Shown piece after piece: positions 25,673 through 34,901 of a DNA stretch of 64,000 bases (its first letter is position 1; the number at the start of each line of letters is the position of its first letter). The DNA is taken from positions 1 through 64,000 of the forward strand of contig JBNKQR010000006.1 of NCBI GenBank assembly GCA_050295975.1, in the 5' to 3' direction. This DNA is from JAPHTQ01 sp050295975. GTDB taxonomy: Bacteria > Pseudomonadota > Gammaproteobacteria > Thiohalomonadales > Thiohalomonadaceae. A program made the translations under genes and the position numbers. The notes beneath the pieces were generated by a model. The model made no database searches. It was not told the DNA's origin and saw nothing but the letters and a program-made list of their open reading frames with translations.

Positions 25673-26776
25673 ATGAGCAGTCAAAAGCCGATCGAAGAGT
25701 ATCTGCAACTGAGCGACGCCGAGGCCGAGGCGAGGCTGACCGCGGCGCGTGAAAAACTCGGTGAGAAGGTGGTGATCCTCGGTCACCACTATCAGCGCGA
25801 AGAGGTCTTCCGTCACGCCGATTTTTCTGGCGACTCGCTGAAGTTGTCGCGTCAGGCTGCACAGTCCAAGGCAGAGTACATCGTCTTCTGCGGTGTCCAC
25901 TTCATGGCCGAGGTGGCCGACATTCTCTCTCGTGATGATCAGATCTCTATCATCCCGGATCTCGCCGCTGGTTGTTCCATGGCGGACATGGCCAACCTCG
26001 CCAATGTCGAGCGCGCCTGGCGCGAGCTGGCCGAGGTGCTGGAGCCAGACGAGATGGTGACCCCTGTTACTTACATCAACTCCGCTGCTGATCTGAAGGC
26101 CTTCTGTGGCCGCCACGGCGGTATCGTCTGCACCTCCTCCAATGCGCGCAAAGTGCTGGAGTGGTCCTTCGGCCAGCGGGAGAAGATACTGTTCTTTCCT
26201 GACCAGCACCTGGGCCGTAACACCGGTTATGCCATGGGAATTCCGCTGGAGGAGATGGTGGTGTGGGATTTCGATCAGCCCATGGGCGGCCTTACCCCGG
26301 AGCAGATCAAAAAGGCGAAGATGATCCTGTGGAAGGGTTTCTGCTCAGTACATCAGATGTTCACGCCGGAGCAGATCGATGCCTTCAAGGCTAAGTACCC
26401 CGAGGCGAAGATTATCTCTCACCCGGAGTCGCCCTTCGAGGTGTGCCAGAAGTCCGATTATGTCGGCTCCACCGAATACATCATCAACACCATTCGCGAT
26501 GCCGAGCCGGGCACGCGCTGGCTGGTAGGGACCGAGCTCAATCTGGTTAACCGCCTGGCCGAACAGTTCAAGGGCGAGGGCAAACACGTCCACTTTATGT
26601 CGCCTACCGTCTGCATGTGCTCCACCATGTTCCGCATCGACCCGCAGCATCTTGCCTGGGTGTTGGAGAATCTACTTGATGGACATGTGGTGAATCAGAT
26701 CAGGGTAGCCCACGATGAAAAAGCGCAGGCGAAACTCTCGCTGGAGAGAATGCTCGAAGTCTCTCCTCCGTCATAA
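25673..26776 (+). CDS. nadA: Quinolinate synthase A
   Basis: 367 residues. NadA condenses iminoaspartate with dihydroxyacetone phosphate to quinolinate in NAD synthesis and carries a 4Fe-4S cluster. Family motifs include ILGHHYQREEVFRHADFSGDSL, CGVHFMAE with a cluster cysteine, CTSSNA, PESPFEVC and SPTVCMCSTMFRID. It starts 18 nt after aspS and is followed by a strong terminator. Confidence 0.96.
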   Translation: MSSQKPIEEYLQLSDAEAEARLTAAREKLGEKVVILGHHYQREEVFRHADFSGDSLKLSRQAAQSKAEYIVFCGVHFMAEVADILSRDDQISIIPDLAAGCSMADMANLANVERAWRELAEVLEPDEMVTPVTYINSAADLKAFCGRHGGIVCTSSNARKVLEWSFGQREKILFFPDQHLGRNTGYAMGIPLEEMVVWDFDQPMGGLTPEQIKKAKMILWKGFCSVHQMFTPEQIDAFKAKYPEAKIISHPESPFEVCQKSDYVGSTEYIINTIRDAEPGTRWLVGTELNLVNRLAEQFKGEGKHVHFMSPTVCMCSTMFRIDPQHLAWVLENLLDGHVVNQIRVAHDEKAQAKLSLERMLEVSPPS

Positions 26777-26795
26777 ACACGGCGGATATGGAATG

Positions 26796-26827
26796 AAAAA
26801 GGGAGTGGCATTGCCACTCCCTTTTTT
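26796..26827 (+). terminator. Rho-independent terminator after nadA
   Basis: Stem AAAAAGGGAGTGGC / GCCACTCCCTTTTT with a very short loop, then TTTTTT. The symmetric A/T ends mean it can also terminate the convergent membrane protein gene. Confidence 0.88.
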
Positions 26828-26843
26828 GTTTGCGACGGACTCG

Positions 26844-27356
26844 CTACATCCCGAGGCTGCCCAGATGTAGATTGCTGATGTTGCTGACCGTACCCGGGTA
26901 GTTTCGGTCGAGGTAACTCTTGACCCTCTCGGCGTTCCGCCACGGGACATCGACCTGTAGCACGATATCACCCCGGTGCAGGCCGGTATGGAAGCGGTTC
27001 AGTTGGGCATTGGGAAAGCGGTTGCCGAACAGGTAGCCGGAAAACTGGGTGAACAGGACTATCAGTCCCAGCAGCACCGCCCAATACCAGGATGCGACCA
27101 GCTGGGAAAAGACGAAACCACTCAGGGAGAAGACGAAGACGGCGATGGTTAGGTACCAGATCCACTTCGCCCTGACGATAGCCTCATGGCTATGTCGATG
27201 CAGAGTGGTGCCGGGAAGTTCGTGCAGCTCATTGATGTCGCCAACATAGGCGTGCAGTTGTGTGTCGTCGAGGCTGAATTCGCGTTCCAGATCGGCGATA
27301 GCCCGACGGACGCCCCGTTCATCGCAAAATACAAAGTAGAGGCTGCGATTGAGCAT
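26844..27356 (-). CDS. Conserved hypothetical membrane protein
   Basis: 170 residues with a strong AAGGAGG ribosome site. The N-terminal 60 residues are soluble and end in a histidine-rich GTTLHRHSHEAIVR. Two membrane helices follow (WIWYLTIAVFVFSLSGFVF and WAVLLGLIVLFTQFSGYLF), then a soluble C-terminal domain (HRGDIVLQVDVPWRNAERV). I do not recognise a named family. Confidence 0.65.
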   Translation of the reverse strand: MLNRSLYFVFCDERGVRRAIADLEREFSLDDTQLHAYVGDINELHELPGTTLHRHSHEAIVRAKWIWYLTIAVFVFSLSGFVFSQLVASWYWAVLLGLIVLFTQFSGYLFGNRFPNAQLNRFHTGLHRGDIVLQVDVPWRNAERVKSYLDRNYPGTVSNISNLHLGSLGM

Positions 27357-27704
27357 GTTGCACCTCCTTGGTTGTGATAACCGATTTGCCGGTAGTGTAT
27401 TTGATATAGGTCTGTTTACTGAGATTGCTAGCCTGGTTAATGCATTGAAAATAAAATATTTTTTGTGTGTGTTTATGGCCGATCTTGAATGTGTCGTAAT
27501 GGTTCACTGCCTGTGGATGAAGGTTTCGAGGTGATCCTGCTGTAATGACAGCATGGGTCATGCCGCTATTCAGAACCTGCACCACGGTTGTTTTGACCAT
27601 GCTGGATAGCGCGGGGATGTTGAACGGGTTTGTGTTTTCAGGGCGTCGGCTGTGTTACAACTAATCCCCAGAATGAGAACACTATAAGAATAAGGAGGCG
27701 GCGC
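27357..27704 (+). other. Intergenic region between divergent genes
   Basis: About 350 bases without a convincing gene. It contains an AT-rich tract near 27450-27470 and, at its right end, the ribosome-binding site of the kinase gene. It presumably carries promoters for the two divergent genes, but I see no clear consensus boxes or repeats. Confidence 0.5.
27692..27698 (+). promoter_or_regulatory. Shine-Dalgarno site that sets a TTG start for the kinase
   Basis: AAGGAGG lies 6 nt before TTG at 27705 (TTGCACAAGCGC). No other in-frame start nearby has a comparable site, so the kinase most likely begins here and not at the upstream in-frame codon at 27630. Confidence 0.7.
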
Positions 27705-30137
27705 TTGCACAAGCGCGAGTCGACACAATCTGTACGAAGAGTGGAACTGCTTCCTGGTTATTGGCTACCTGGGGCGGCAGCGCTGCTGCTCGTGCTGCTG
27801 CTGGCCTCATTTGGCCTGTTACAGCCGCTAGAGCGCTTGATATACGCCACCACCCTCAGTGCTTTTGCCCCGCCTGCCGATTCTGGCAAGGTGGCGGTGA
27901 TCGAACTGGAACCTGACTGGCGTCAGTCGGATCTGGATGAGGTGTTGCGCCGTGTGGGTAGTGCCCGTGCAGTGGCCTTCTTTCCCCAACTGCACAAGTT
28001 GGAGAATGCCGCCGCGCTGGAGGCGCTGGAGAGACGCCTGAAACCGGTCGAATCCAAGAGTAAAAAACGTCGCACCGAACCTTACCGTACTTTAGGTTCG
28101 CTGCACCGGGAACTGGATACCCGTAGGCAGCTACAGGAGCGTTTCCGTAATAACGACAATGTTATCCTGGCGCTGCCCTATCTTCCGGGGGACTCTTTTG
28201 TCGGCACTATGCCGAGCGACTTCGGTGAGGTGGCGATCGAGGGTGTTCCCCTGTTCAGCCGCCTGCCCAGTCTGACCTCACCTCATTGGCAGGTAGCGGC
28301 ATCCCTCAGTTTCCCCGACGAAACTCTGCGTAAGGCTGCGGCTGGCATTGGTCTCTACGCCCAACATACGAGCGAAGGCAGCTTTCCATCACTGCTGCAA
28401 TACGAAGATAAGGCGCTGCCCGGTCTACTGTTCCAGTTGTTGCGCCTTAACTACCGGGCAATGCAGGCGGACAAGGTGCATTTCAGAAAGAATCTCATCG
28501 ACATGGCGGTGACCAAGGTCGCCACCGACAACGCCTATCGCATGCGTCCCTACGCCAACTTGGAAGACAGTGAGCTGAAAGGGATCGGTCGTTACCCCTT
28601 CGCCAGGGTTGCCTCAGGCACCTACTCAATCAGTACCTTCAGGAACAAGACCGTATTTATCGGTGAGCCACAGCAGGTGGCTCCGCTAGCCCTGGCGATG
28701 GATGCCCTGTTGCAGCAGCAGGTGGTGACACACTCCGCCTGGTCCCTTTGGGGGCAGTATGGTGTGCTGATCGGTATGACCCTGTTGGCGATGTTGCTGC
28801 TACCGCGGCTGCGTTTTTCCACCGCCAGTGTGACTACCCTGTTGCTGGTCTTTCTGCTGTTTAACGGCGAGTTTCTGCTGCTGCTGTTGGGCAAGGTATG
28901 GATGCCGTTGATGCTGCCGGTGCTGGTGTTGTTGGTCAGTTACCCGGTGATCGTTTTCCGCAGTTGGTTATCACGGCGTGAAGATTTTGTCCTCGATGAA
29001 CTCTCCTACGCCAATCGCCAGTTAGGGCGTATGTTGCAGGCACAGGGCGAGCTGGATCAGGCGCTGGAAAAGTATCGCCGTTGTCGTGTCGATGCGCCAC
29101 TGCTGGAGCAACTCTACCACCTGGGACTCGACTTCGAACGTAAGCGCCAGTTCTCCAAGGCGGTCTCCGCATTTCAGTACATCAAGGCTGTCTCCCCTGC
29201 GTTCCGCGACGTGGACGAACGTATCCAGCGCAATCAGGCGATGGAGCAGCGTGTGGTATTGCCCAAGGGCGGTCCTGCCTCGACCACCGGTACAGTGATC
29301 ATGGATGCGGAAGGGCTGCAGAAGCCAACCATCGGTCACTACGAGGTGGAGAAGGAGATCGGTCGTGGTGCCATGGGTATGGTCTATCTGGGGCGTGATC
29401 CACGAATCGGTCGGATGGTAGCGATCAAGACTATGGCTCTCTCCGACGAGTTCTCCGGAACCCAGCTGGATGAGGTGAAGCAGCGCTTCTACCGAGAAGC
29501 GGAGACCGCTGGCCGTCTTAACCACCCGAACATTGTGCATGTCTATGACATCGGTGAGGACCAGGAACTGGCCTTTATAGCAATGGACTTCCTCGCGGGC
29601 AAAGACCTTGGCCACTTCGTCAAACCGAAGCAGTTGCTGCCGGTTAAAACGGTGCTGGAGGTGGTGAAGCAGGTCGCCGGGGCACTGGATTACGCACACA
29701 AAAAGAAGGTGGTGCACCGCGACATCAAGCCTGCCAACATTATTTACGATGAACAGGCGGGTGTCGCAAAGGTGACCGACTTTGGTGTCGCTTGCCTCAC
29801 CGATTCGAGCAAGACCCGCACCGGCACCGTACTCGGTAGCCCCTCCTACATGTCTCCCGAACAGGTAGCGGGTAAGCGGGTCGATGGGCGTGCCGACATT
29901 TTTTCTCTGGGAGTCACTCTGTTCCAGATGCTTACCGGCCAGCTGCCGTTTGAGGCGGACTCCCTGGGTAGCCTGATGTACAAAATCACCAACGAAGAGC
30001 ACCCGAAACCGGGCAAGTTCCGCAAGGGACTTCCTGCCTGCTCGGTGCGCATCATCAACAAATGCCTGCAGAAGGATCCGGGCAATCGTTACCAAAGTGG
30101 CGCGGAACTTGTTGCGGCACTGGAACGTTGTAGTTAA
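27705..30137 (+). CDS. Membrane Ser/Thr protein kinase with CHASE2-like sensor and TPR-like segment
   Basis: 810 residues from the TTG start. Order: one membrane helix (about 20-45), an extracytoplasmic CHASE2-like sensor (about 55-335), three close membrane helices (about 340-415), a cytoplasmic segment with two TPR-like repeats (GRMLQAQGELDQALEKYRR and LGLDFERKRQFSKAVSAFQ), then a Hanks-type kinase from about 541. Kinase motifs: glycine loop GRGAMGMVYLG, VAIK lysine, HRDIKPAN (about 671), DFGVA, SPSYMSPEQ and DIFSLG. Phosphatase and FHA genes follow, so it heads a phosphosignalling operon. The sensed signal is unknown. Confidence 0.88.
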   Translation: MHKRESTQSVRRVELLPGYWLPGAAALLLVLLLASFGLLQPLERLIYATTLSAFAPPADSGKVAVIELEPDWRQSDLDEVLRRVGSARAVAFFPQLHKLENAAALEALERRLKPVESKSKKRRTEPYRTLGSLHRELDTRRQLQERFRNNDNVILALPYLPGDSFVGTMPSDFGEVAIEGVPLFSRLPSLTSPHWQVAASLSFPDETLRKAAAGIGLYAQHTSEGSFPSLLQYEDKALPGLLFQLLRLNYRAMQADKVHFRKNLIDMAVTKVATDNAYRMRPYANLEDSELKGIGRYPFARVASGTYSISTFRNKTVFIGEPQQVAPLALAMDALLQQQVVTHSAWSLWGQYGVLIGMTLLAMLLLPRLRFSTASVTTLLLVFLLFNGEFLLLLLGKVWMPLMLPVLVLLVSYPVIVFRSWLSRREDFVLDELSYANRQLGRMLQAQGELDQALEKYRRCRVDAPLLEQLYHLGLDFERKRQFSKAVSAFQYIKAVSPAFRDVDERIQRNQAMEQRVVLPKGGPASTTGTVIMDAEGLQKPTIGHYEVEKEIGRGAMGMVYLGRDPRIGRMVAIKTMALSDEFSGTQLDEVKQRFYREAETAGRLNHPNIVHVYDIGEDQELAFIAMDFLAGKDLGHFVKPKQLLPVKTVLEVVKQVAGALDYAHKKKVVHRDIKPANIIYDEQAGVAKVTDFGVACLTDSSKTRTGTVLGSPSYMSPEQVAGKRVDGRADIFSLGVTLFQMLTGQLPFEADSLGSLMYKITNEEHPKPGKFRKGLPACSVRIINKCLQKDPGNRYQSGAELVAALERCS

Positions 30138-30152
30138 TAGCGGGAGAGGACG

Positions 30153-30893
30153 ATGGAAAAGTCGTTATCTGTGCAAATGAGTGGCTACACCGATGCGGGA
30201 CAGGTGCGCGATAGTAATGAAGACGCCATTCTCTGGAATGCCACCGACGGTTGGGCGGTTCTGGCCGATGGCATGGGTGGTCACATGGCGGGCGAGGTGG
30301 CGAGTCGTCTGGCGGTAGAGACCCTGGAAACGCATCTGGGTGCTATGAGCAAGGATGGTAAAGGGGGGGAGCTGGAACGCCTGCGTGAGGCGGTACTCGA
30401 GGCCAACCGACATATTCATCAGCAGGCGGCAGACGACGTACGCTGCCACAATATGGGGACCACTATCGTTGCTGCCCTGTTTCGTGATGCGACCCTTACC
30501 TGTGCTCATGTTGGTGATTCGCGGCTCTACCGTTTCAGCGACAGCAAGCTGGAGCAGTTAAGTCATGACCACTCGCTAGTACAGGAACTGGTGGATGAAG
30601 GGATGTTAAGTACAGAAGAGGCGGCACAGTCGAGTCACAAGAATGTGATTACCCGTGCCCTGGGACTGGAGGAGAAGGTGGCGGCGGATGTATTGCAAAC
30701 ACCGGTACATGCTGGGGAGCTCTACCTGCTCTGCTCCGATGGTCTCAGCGATAAAATCCCCGATACAGAACTGGTCGGGTTGCTGCGGGGTGAGGATCTT
30801 GATGAAATGGTGCGCGAGCTGGTGGCTGAGGCCAATCGGCGCGGTGGTGAAGATAATATCTCCGTGATTCTGGCGCGTATTAAACAACAATAA
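30153..30893 (+). CDS. PP2C-family Ser/Thr protein phosphatase
   Basis: 246 residues. Metal-binding and catalytic motifs of bacterial Stp/PrpC phosphatases are visible: RDSNEDAILW, VLADGMGGHMAGEVAS, MGTTIVAALF, HVGDSRLYRF, LCSDGLSDKI and GGEDNISVI. It is expected to reverse phosphorylation by the kinase encoded 15 nt upstream. Cytoplasmic; no extra domains. Confidence 0.93.
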   Translation: MEKSLSVQMSGYTDAGQVRDSNEDAILWNATDGWAVLADGMGGHMAGEVASRLAVETLETHLGAMSKDGKGGELERLREAVLEANRHIHQQAADDVRCHNMGTTIVAALFRDATLTCAHVGDSRLYRFSDSKLEQLSHDHSLVQELVDEGMLSTEEAAQSSHKNVITRALGLEEKVAADVLQTPVHAGELYLLCSDGLSDKIPDTELVGLLRGEDLDEMVRELVAEANRRGGEDNISVILARIKQQ

Positions 30894-30910
30894 ACTGACA
30901 GGTACTGACT

Positions 30911-31531
30911 ATGGCGAAACTGGTTATCAGCCTGAACGGCATGAGTTTACGCGAATACGAACTGGAGGGTGCTCGCGTCACCATTGGTCGTGGTTCAGAT
31001 AATGATATCGTGCTGAACGAAGCGGTGGTGAGTGGTGAGCACGCGGCGATCAGTTTGGAAGGCGGCGCGGCAACGCTAGTCGATCTGGATAGTACCAACG
31101 GCACCTACATCAATGACCGTCTGGTGGTGGATAACAAACCCCTCAAGCATAACGATGTGATCAGTATCGGCAGTCACGACCTGTTGTTCGTTGACGAAGC
31201 AGTGCAGGATTTTACTGCCACCGTAGTGATGCAACCTGCGGTAGAAGAGTCAAAGTCCCTCGGTCCAGCGGCGTTAAAGATCGCCAGTGGCAAGCGTGAA
31301 GGTACGGTAATGCCGATCGTCAAAGAGCGAACTGCACTGGGTAAACCGGGTGAGCAGATCGCTGTGATCATGAAGCTGGAAGGGGCTTATCTGTTACAGC
31401 CCATGGCAGTGGGTGATAAGCCGATTACGACTAAACTCAATGGCCAGTTACTCGACACTAGTGCCCGTTCCCTATCCTTCGGTGATGTGATCGAGATCGC
31501 CGATATCAAACTGGAATTCATCCCGGAATAA
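30911..31531 (+). CDS. FHA-domain protein with a second degenerate FHA-like domain
   Basis: 206 residues. The N-terminal FHA domain has IGRGSDNDIVL, VVSGEHAAI and DLDSTNGTYIND, the phosphothreonine-binding signature. The C-terminal half (LKIASGKREGTVMPIVKERTALGKPG to SFGDVIEIADIKLEF) has FHA-like length and final strands but lacks the Ser/His/Asn-Gly binding residues. A Thr-containing linker (DFTATVVMQP) follows the first domain. It is in the kinase/phosphatase operon and is a likely phosphoprotein reader or kinase substrate. Confidence 0.85.
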   Translation: MAKLVISLNGMSLREYELEGARVTIGRGSDNDIVLNEAVVSGEHAAISLEGGAATLVDLDSTNGTYINDRLVVDNKPLKHNDVISIGSHDLLFVDEAVQDFTATVVMQPAVEESKSLGPAALKIASGKREGTVMPIVKERTALGKPGEQIAVIMKLEGAYLLQPMAVGDKPITTKLNGQLLDTSARSLSFGDVIEIADIKLEFIPE

Positions 31532-31536
31532 GCACT

Positions 31537-31890
31537 ATGGCCAAACTGACACTCAGCTATAACGGCGTCACCCTGCGCGAATACCAATTGGCTGGTAGTC
31601 GGGTTTCTGTGGGTCGCCGCTCCGACAACAACATCCGTCTCGACGATCCCACCGTTAGTGGTACCCATGCCATCATTTCACTCAAGGCCGATCCCTACAT
31701 GGACGACCAGGTGGTTGCTACTCTGATGGACTTCAACAGCACCAATGGTGTTTTCGTCAATGGCGAACGGGTTAAACAGCAAAAGCTTAATTCTGGCGAC
31801 GTGATTCGTATCGGCCATCACGAACTGCAATTTGATCAGCAGAACAACTTTGATGCTACCCAGACCGCAGTAGTATTGCCTGACGATTAG
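31537..31890 (+). CDS. FHA-domain protein, single domain
   Basis: 117 residues. VGRRSDNNIRLDD, TVSGTHAIIS and DFNSTNGVFVNG form a complete FHA signature. Its start MAKLTLSYNGVTLREYQLAG closely parallels the preceding FHA protein, indicating duplication. The C-terminal tail DATQTAVVLPDD has two threonines like the linker in the neighbour. It lies 5 nt after that gene, last of the kinase operon. Confidence 0.88.
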   Translation: MAKLTLSYNGVTLREYQLAGSRVSVGRRSDNNIRLDDPTVSGTHAIISLKADPYMDDQVVATLMDFNSTNGVFVNGERVKQQKLNSGDVIRIGHHELQFDQQNNFDATQTAVVLPDD

Positions 31891-31973
31891 TCCCTCACGG
31901 CCATCTGCGAAAGCGCGGTACTTAATGGTACAATTACGACGTTTTTTGTAGATAGATTGATTGAGGGGATTCC

Positions 31974-32717
31974 ATGGCCGGACACAGCAAATGGGCCAAT
32001 ATCAAACACCGCAAAGCGGCCCAGGACGCCAAACGAGGCAAAATTTTTACCAAACTGATCCGTGAACTGACCGTTGCCGCGCGCACCGGTGGTGCTGATC
32101 AGGAGAGTAATCCGCGTCTGCGTGACGCGGTAGCCAAGGCGCTTGCCGCCAACATGAAAAAAGACACCGTCGAGAACGCGATCAAGCGCGGCAGCGGTGC
32201 CGCCGATGGCGACAACTACGAAGAGGTGCGTTACGAAGGCTACGGCCCGGCGGGTGTGGCAGTGATGGTTGAGTGTCTCACCGATAACCGGAACCGCACC
32301 GTGGCTGAGGTGCGCCATGCCTTTAGTAAGAGCGGCGGCAATCTCGGTACCGACGGTTCAGTTGCTTACCTGTTCAGCAAGATCGGCCTACTCACCTACC
32401 CGGCGGGCAGTGACGAGGAAGCAATTATGGAAGCGGCGCTGGAGGCGGGTGCCGAGGATGTCGTTACGAACGACGATAGTTCCATCGAGGTGACAAGCAG
32501 TCCGGAGTCATTTAGCGAGGTGCGCGAGGCGATGGCGGCCGCAGGCTTCGAGCCGGAGGTATCCGAAATCACCATGCAGCCCTCTACCAGTGTGGACTTG
32601 CAGCTGGATGATGCTGAGAAGGTAATGCGTCTGGTCGATATGCTGGAGGACCTGGACGATGTACAGAACGTCTATAACAACGCTGACTTCAGCGATGAGG
32701 TAATGGCTCAACTGTGA
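31974..32717 (+). CDS. yebC: YebC/PmpR family translation factor/regulator
   Basis: 247 residues starting MAGHSKWANIKHRKAAQDAKRGK in a 20-plus residue family signature, with normal length and all three YebC domains. YebC proteins have been described as transcriptional regulators and more recently as ribosome-associated factors that ease polyproline stalling. Located directly before ruvC with a GTGA overlap, the standard gammaproteobacterial order. Confidence 0.95.
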   Translation: MAGHSKWANIKHRKAAQDAKRGKIFTKLIRELTVAARTGGADQESNPRLRDAVAKALAANMKKDTVENAIKRGSGAADGDNYEEVRYEGYGPAGVAVMVECLTDNRNRTVAEVRHAFSKSGGNLGTDGSVAYLFSKIGLLTYPAGSDEEAIMEAALEAGAEDVVTNDDSSIEVTSSPESFSEVREAMAAAGFEPEVSEITMQPSTSVDLQLDDAEKVMRLVDMLEDLDDVQNVYNNADFSDEVMAQL

Positions 32718-33232
32718 CCCGCATACTCGGCATAGATCCCGGCTCCCGTATCACCGGCTTCGGTATTATCGAACGGGTGGAGGGCCGACTGTCCTATGTG
32801 GAAAGTGGTTGTATTCGTGCCGGTGACGGCAACTTCGCCGGACGCCTCAAAACCATCTTCGACGGTCTGTGCGACGTCATCGAAACCTACCAACCCAACC
32901 ACGTCGCTATTGAGCAGGTATTCATGCACCGTAATCCCGACTCTGCCCTCAAGCTCGGCCAGGCCCGTGGCGCTGCCATCTGCGCGGTGATGTCCAAAGG
33001 GCTGGAGCTGAGTGAGTACACACCATCCGAGATCAAACAGGCTACCGTCGGTAAGGGCAACGCCGCCAAGGAGCAGGTGCAACACATGGTGGTTTCGCTG
33101 CTCAAATTGCAGGGCGTTCCCCAGGCCGATGCTGCCGACGCCCTCGCTGTGGCCCTCTGTCACAGTCATACCAGTCAGACTCTGAGTCACATCGCAGTGG
33201 CTCAGGCCTCCCGCCGGGGACGTTACCGATGA
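32714..33232 (+). CDS. ruvC: Crossover junction endodeoxyribonuclease RuvC
   Basis: 172 residues from GTG. Catalytic acidic residues are visible in LGIDPGSRITGFG, VAIEQVF and the C-terminal QADAADALAVALCH. RuvC cuts Holliday junctions moved by RuvAB. The start overlaps the yebC stop by 4 nt and the stop overlaps ruvA, so translation is coupled. Confidence 0.96.
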   Translation: MTRILGIDPGSRITGFGIIERVEGRLSYVESGCIRAGDGNFAGRLKTIFDGLCDVIETYQPNHVAIEQVFMHRNPDSALKLGQARGAAICAVMSKGLELSEYTPSEIKQATVGKGNAAKEQVQHMVVSLLKLQGVPQADAADALAVALCHSHTSQTLSHIAVAQASRRGRYR

Positions 33233-33834
33233 TCGGGCGCCTGCGCGGGATCCTCGCCGAAAAGCAGCCGCCGCTGTTGCTAATCGATATCGGCGGTGTC
33301 GGTTACGAGGTAGAGGCGCCGATGAGCACCTTCTACCAACTGCCCGAGGTCGGCGCTACGGTAACCCTGCACACTCATCTGGTGGTGCGTGAAGATGCCC
33401 ACCTGTTGTTTGGTTTCGCCAGCGAAGGGGAGCGGCGTCTGTTCCGCACCCTGATTAAGGTAAACGGGGTCGGCGCCAAGTTGGCACTGACTATCCTCTC
33501 CGGCATTGCCGCTGACGAGTTCGCCCGCTGTGTGCAGGAGAACGACACCGCCGCTCTGGTGCGGTTGCCCGGGGTAGGCAAGAAGACCGCCGAGCGTCTG
33601 ATCATCGAGATGCGCGACCGCCTTGCTGACTGGGAGGGGGCAGTAACACTGCCCGGCGCGACCCCGGTTGAAGCAGTGCGTACCGGCAGTGATGAGTTGC
33701 GCGACGCGATCAGTGCCCTGATCTCGCTCGGCTACAAGCCACCTGAGGCGAGTCGACTGGTGAGCAAGGTGGAGAGCGAAGGGCTCTCCAGTGAAGATAT
33801 TATCCGCGCAGCACTCAAGCAGGCGGTTAAATAG
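33229..33834 (+). CDS. ruvA: Holliday junction DNA helicase subunit RuvA
   Basis: 201 residues: N-terminal OB fold (MIGRLRGILAEKQPPLLLIDIGGVGYEV), two helix-hairpin-helix motifs (VNGVGAKLALTIL and LPGVGKKTAERLIIEM) and the C-terminal RuvB-binding domain. It forms the tetramer that grips Holliday junctions. Overlaps ruvC by 4 nt. Confidence 0.96.
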   Translation: MIGRLRGILAEKQPPLLLIDIGGVGYEVEAPMSTFYQLPEVGATVTLHTHLVVREDAHLLFGFASEGERRLFRTLIKVNGVGAKLALTILSGIAADEFARCVQENDTAALVRLPGVGKKTAERLIIEMRDRLADWEGAVTLPGATPVEAVRTGSDELRDAISALISLGYKPPEASRLVSKVESEGLSSEDIIRAALKQAVK

Positions 33835-33842
33835 AGGGCATC

Positions 33843-34901
33843 ATGGCGATTGAAACCGATAGACTGATCAGTGGTGCCGCAGATTCCGTCGAGGAGGCGC
33901 AGGATCGTGCCATCCGACCCAAACTGCTGGTCGACTACGTCGGCCAGCAGGCGGTGCATGAGCAGATGGAGATCTTTATCTCCGCTGCGCGCAAGCGGAG
34001 TGAAGCACTGGATCATGTGCTGCTGTTCGGTCCGCCAGGTCTGGGTAAGACCACTCTGGCACACATCATCGCCAATGAACTGGGGGTCAACATGCGCCAC
34101 AGTTCGGGGCCGGTGCTGGAGCGCCCCGGCGACCTGGCAGCGTTGCTGACCAACCTGGAGCCCCACGATGTACTCTTTGTGGACGAGATCCACCGCCTCT
34201 CGCCGGTGGTCGAGGAGGTGCTCTATCCAGCGATGGAGGACTACCAGATCGACATCATGATCGGCGAAGGTCCGGCAGCCCGCTCGATCAAACTGGATCT
34301 GCCGCCCTTTACCCTGGTCGGTGCCACCACCCGCGCCGGAATGCTCACCTCGCCGCTGCGCGACCGCTTCGGTATCGTGCAGCGGCTGGAGTTCTACTCC
34401 ACCCCCGAACTGACTCAAATCGTCGAGCGCTCGGCACATATCCTTGAGGTCAAGATCGACGGCAACGGTGCCAGCGAGATCGCCCGCCGCTCCCGTGGTA
34501 CCCCGCGTATCGCCAACCGCCTGCTGCGTCGGGTGCGTGATTACGCCGAGGTGAAGGCCGACGGCTGTATCACCAATGAGGTGGCTGCTCGCGCTCTGGA
34601 TATGCTCGACGTGGACGTCAACGGCTTCGACATGCAGGACCGTCGCCTGATGCTGGCAATCATCGAAAAGTTCGATGGTGGCCCGGTGGGGGTCGACAAC
34701 CTCTCCGCCGCCATCGGCGAGGAGCGCGGCACCATCGAGGACGTACTTGAGCCTTATCTGATCCAGAAGGGCTTTCTGATGCGTACTCCGCGTGGTCGTG
34801 TTGCTACCAATAACGCCTATCAGCACTTCGGTCTCAAGCCACCAGAGAGTGCACAACAACAGCGTCAGCAGGAGAGCGACCTCTTCGGCGACAGCGAATA
34901 A
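33843..34901 (+). CDS. ruvB: Holliday junction DNA helicase motor RuvB
   Basis: 352 residues of AAA+ ATPase. Walker A GPPGLGKTT, Walker B LFVDEIHRL, sensor 1 GATTRAG and arginine-finger region SPLRDRFG are present, followed by the winged-helix C-terminus (GRVATNNAYQHFG). Drives branch migration with RuvA. Eight bases after ruvA. Confidence 0.97.
   Translation: MAIETDRLISGAADSVEEAQDRAIRPKLLVDYVGQQAVHEQMEIFISAARKRSEALDHVLLFGPPGLGKTTLAHIIANELGVNMRHSSGPVLERPGDLAALLTNLEPHDVLFVDEIHRLSPVVEEVLYPAMEDYQIDIMIGEGPAARSIKLDLPPFTLVGATTRAGMLTSPLRDRFGIVQRLEFYSTPELTQIVERSAHILEVKIDGNGASEIARRSRGTPRIANRLLRRVRDYAEVKADGCITNEVAARALDMLDVDVNGFDMQDRRLMLAIIEKFDGGPVGVDNLSAAIGEERGTIEDVLEPYLIQKGFLMRTPRGRVATNNAYQHFGLKPPESAQQQRQQESDLFGDSE

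Noticed and set aside
29022..30095. Long reverse-strand open frame (357 codons) opposite the kinase gene
   Set aside because: The plus strand shows complete kinase motifs. The reverse frame has no recognisable domain and is a by-product of codon bias.
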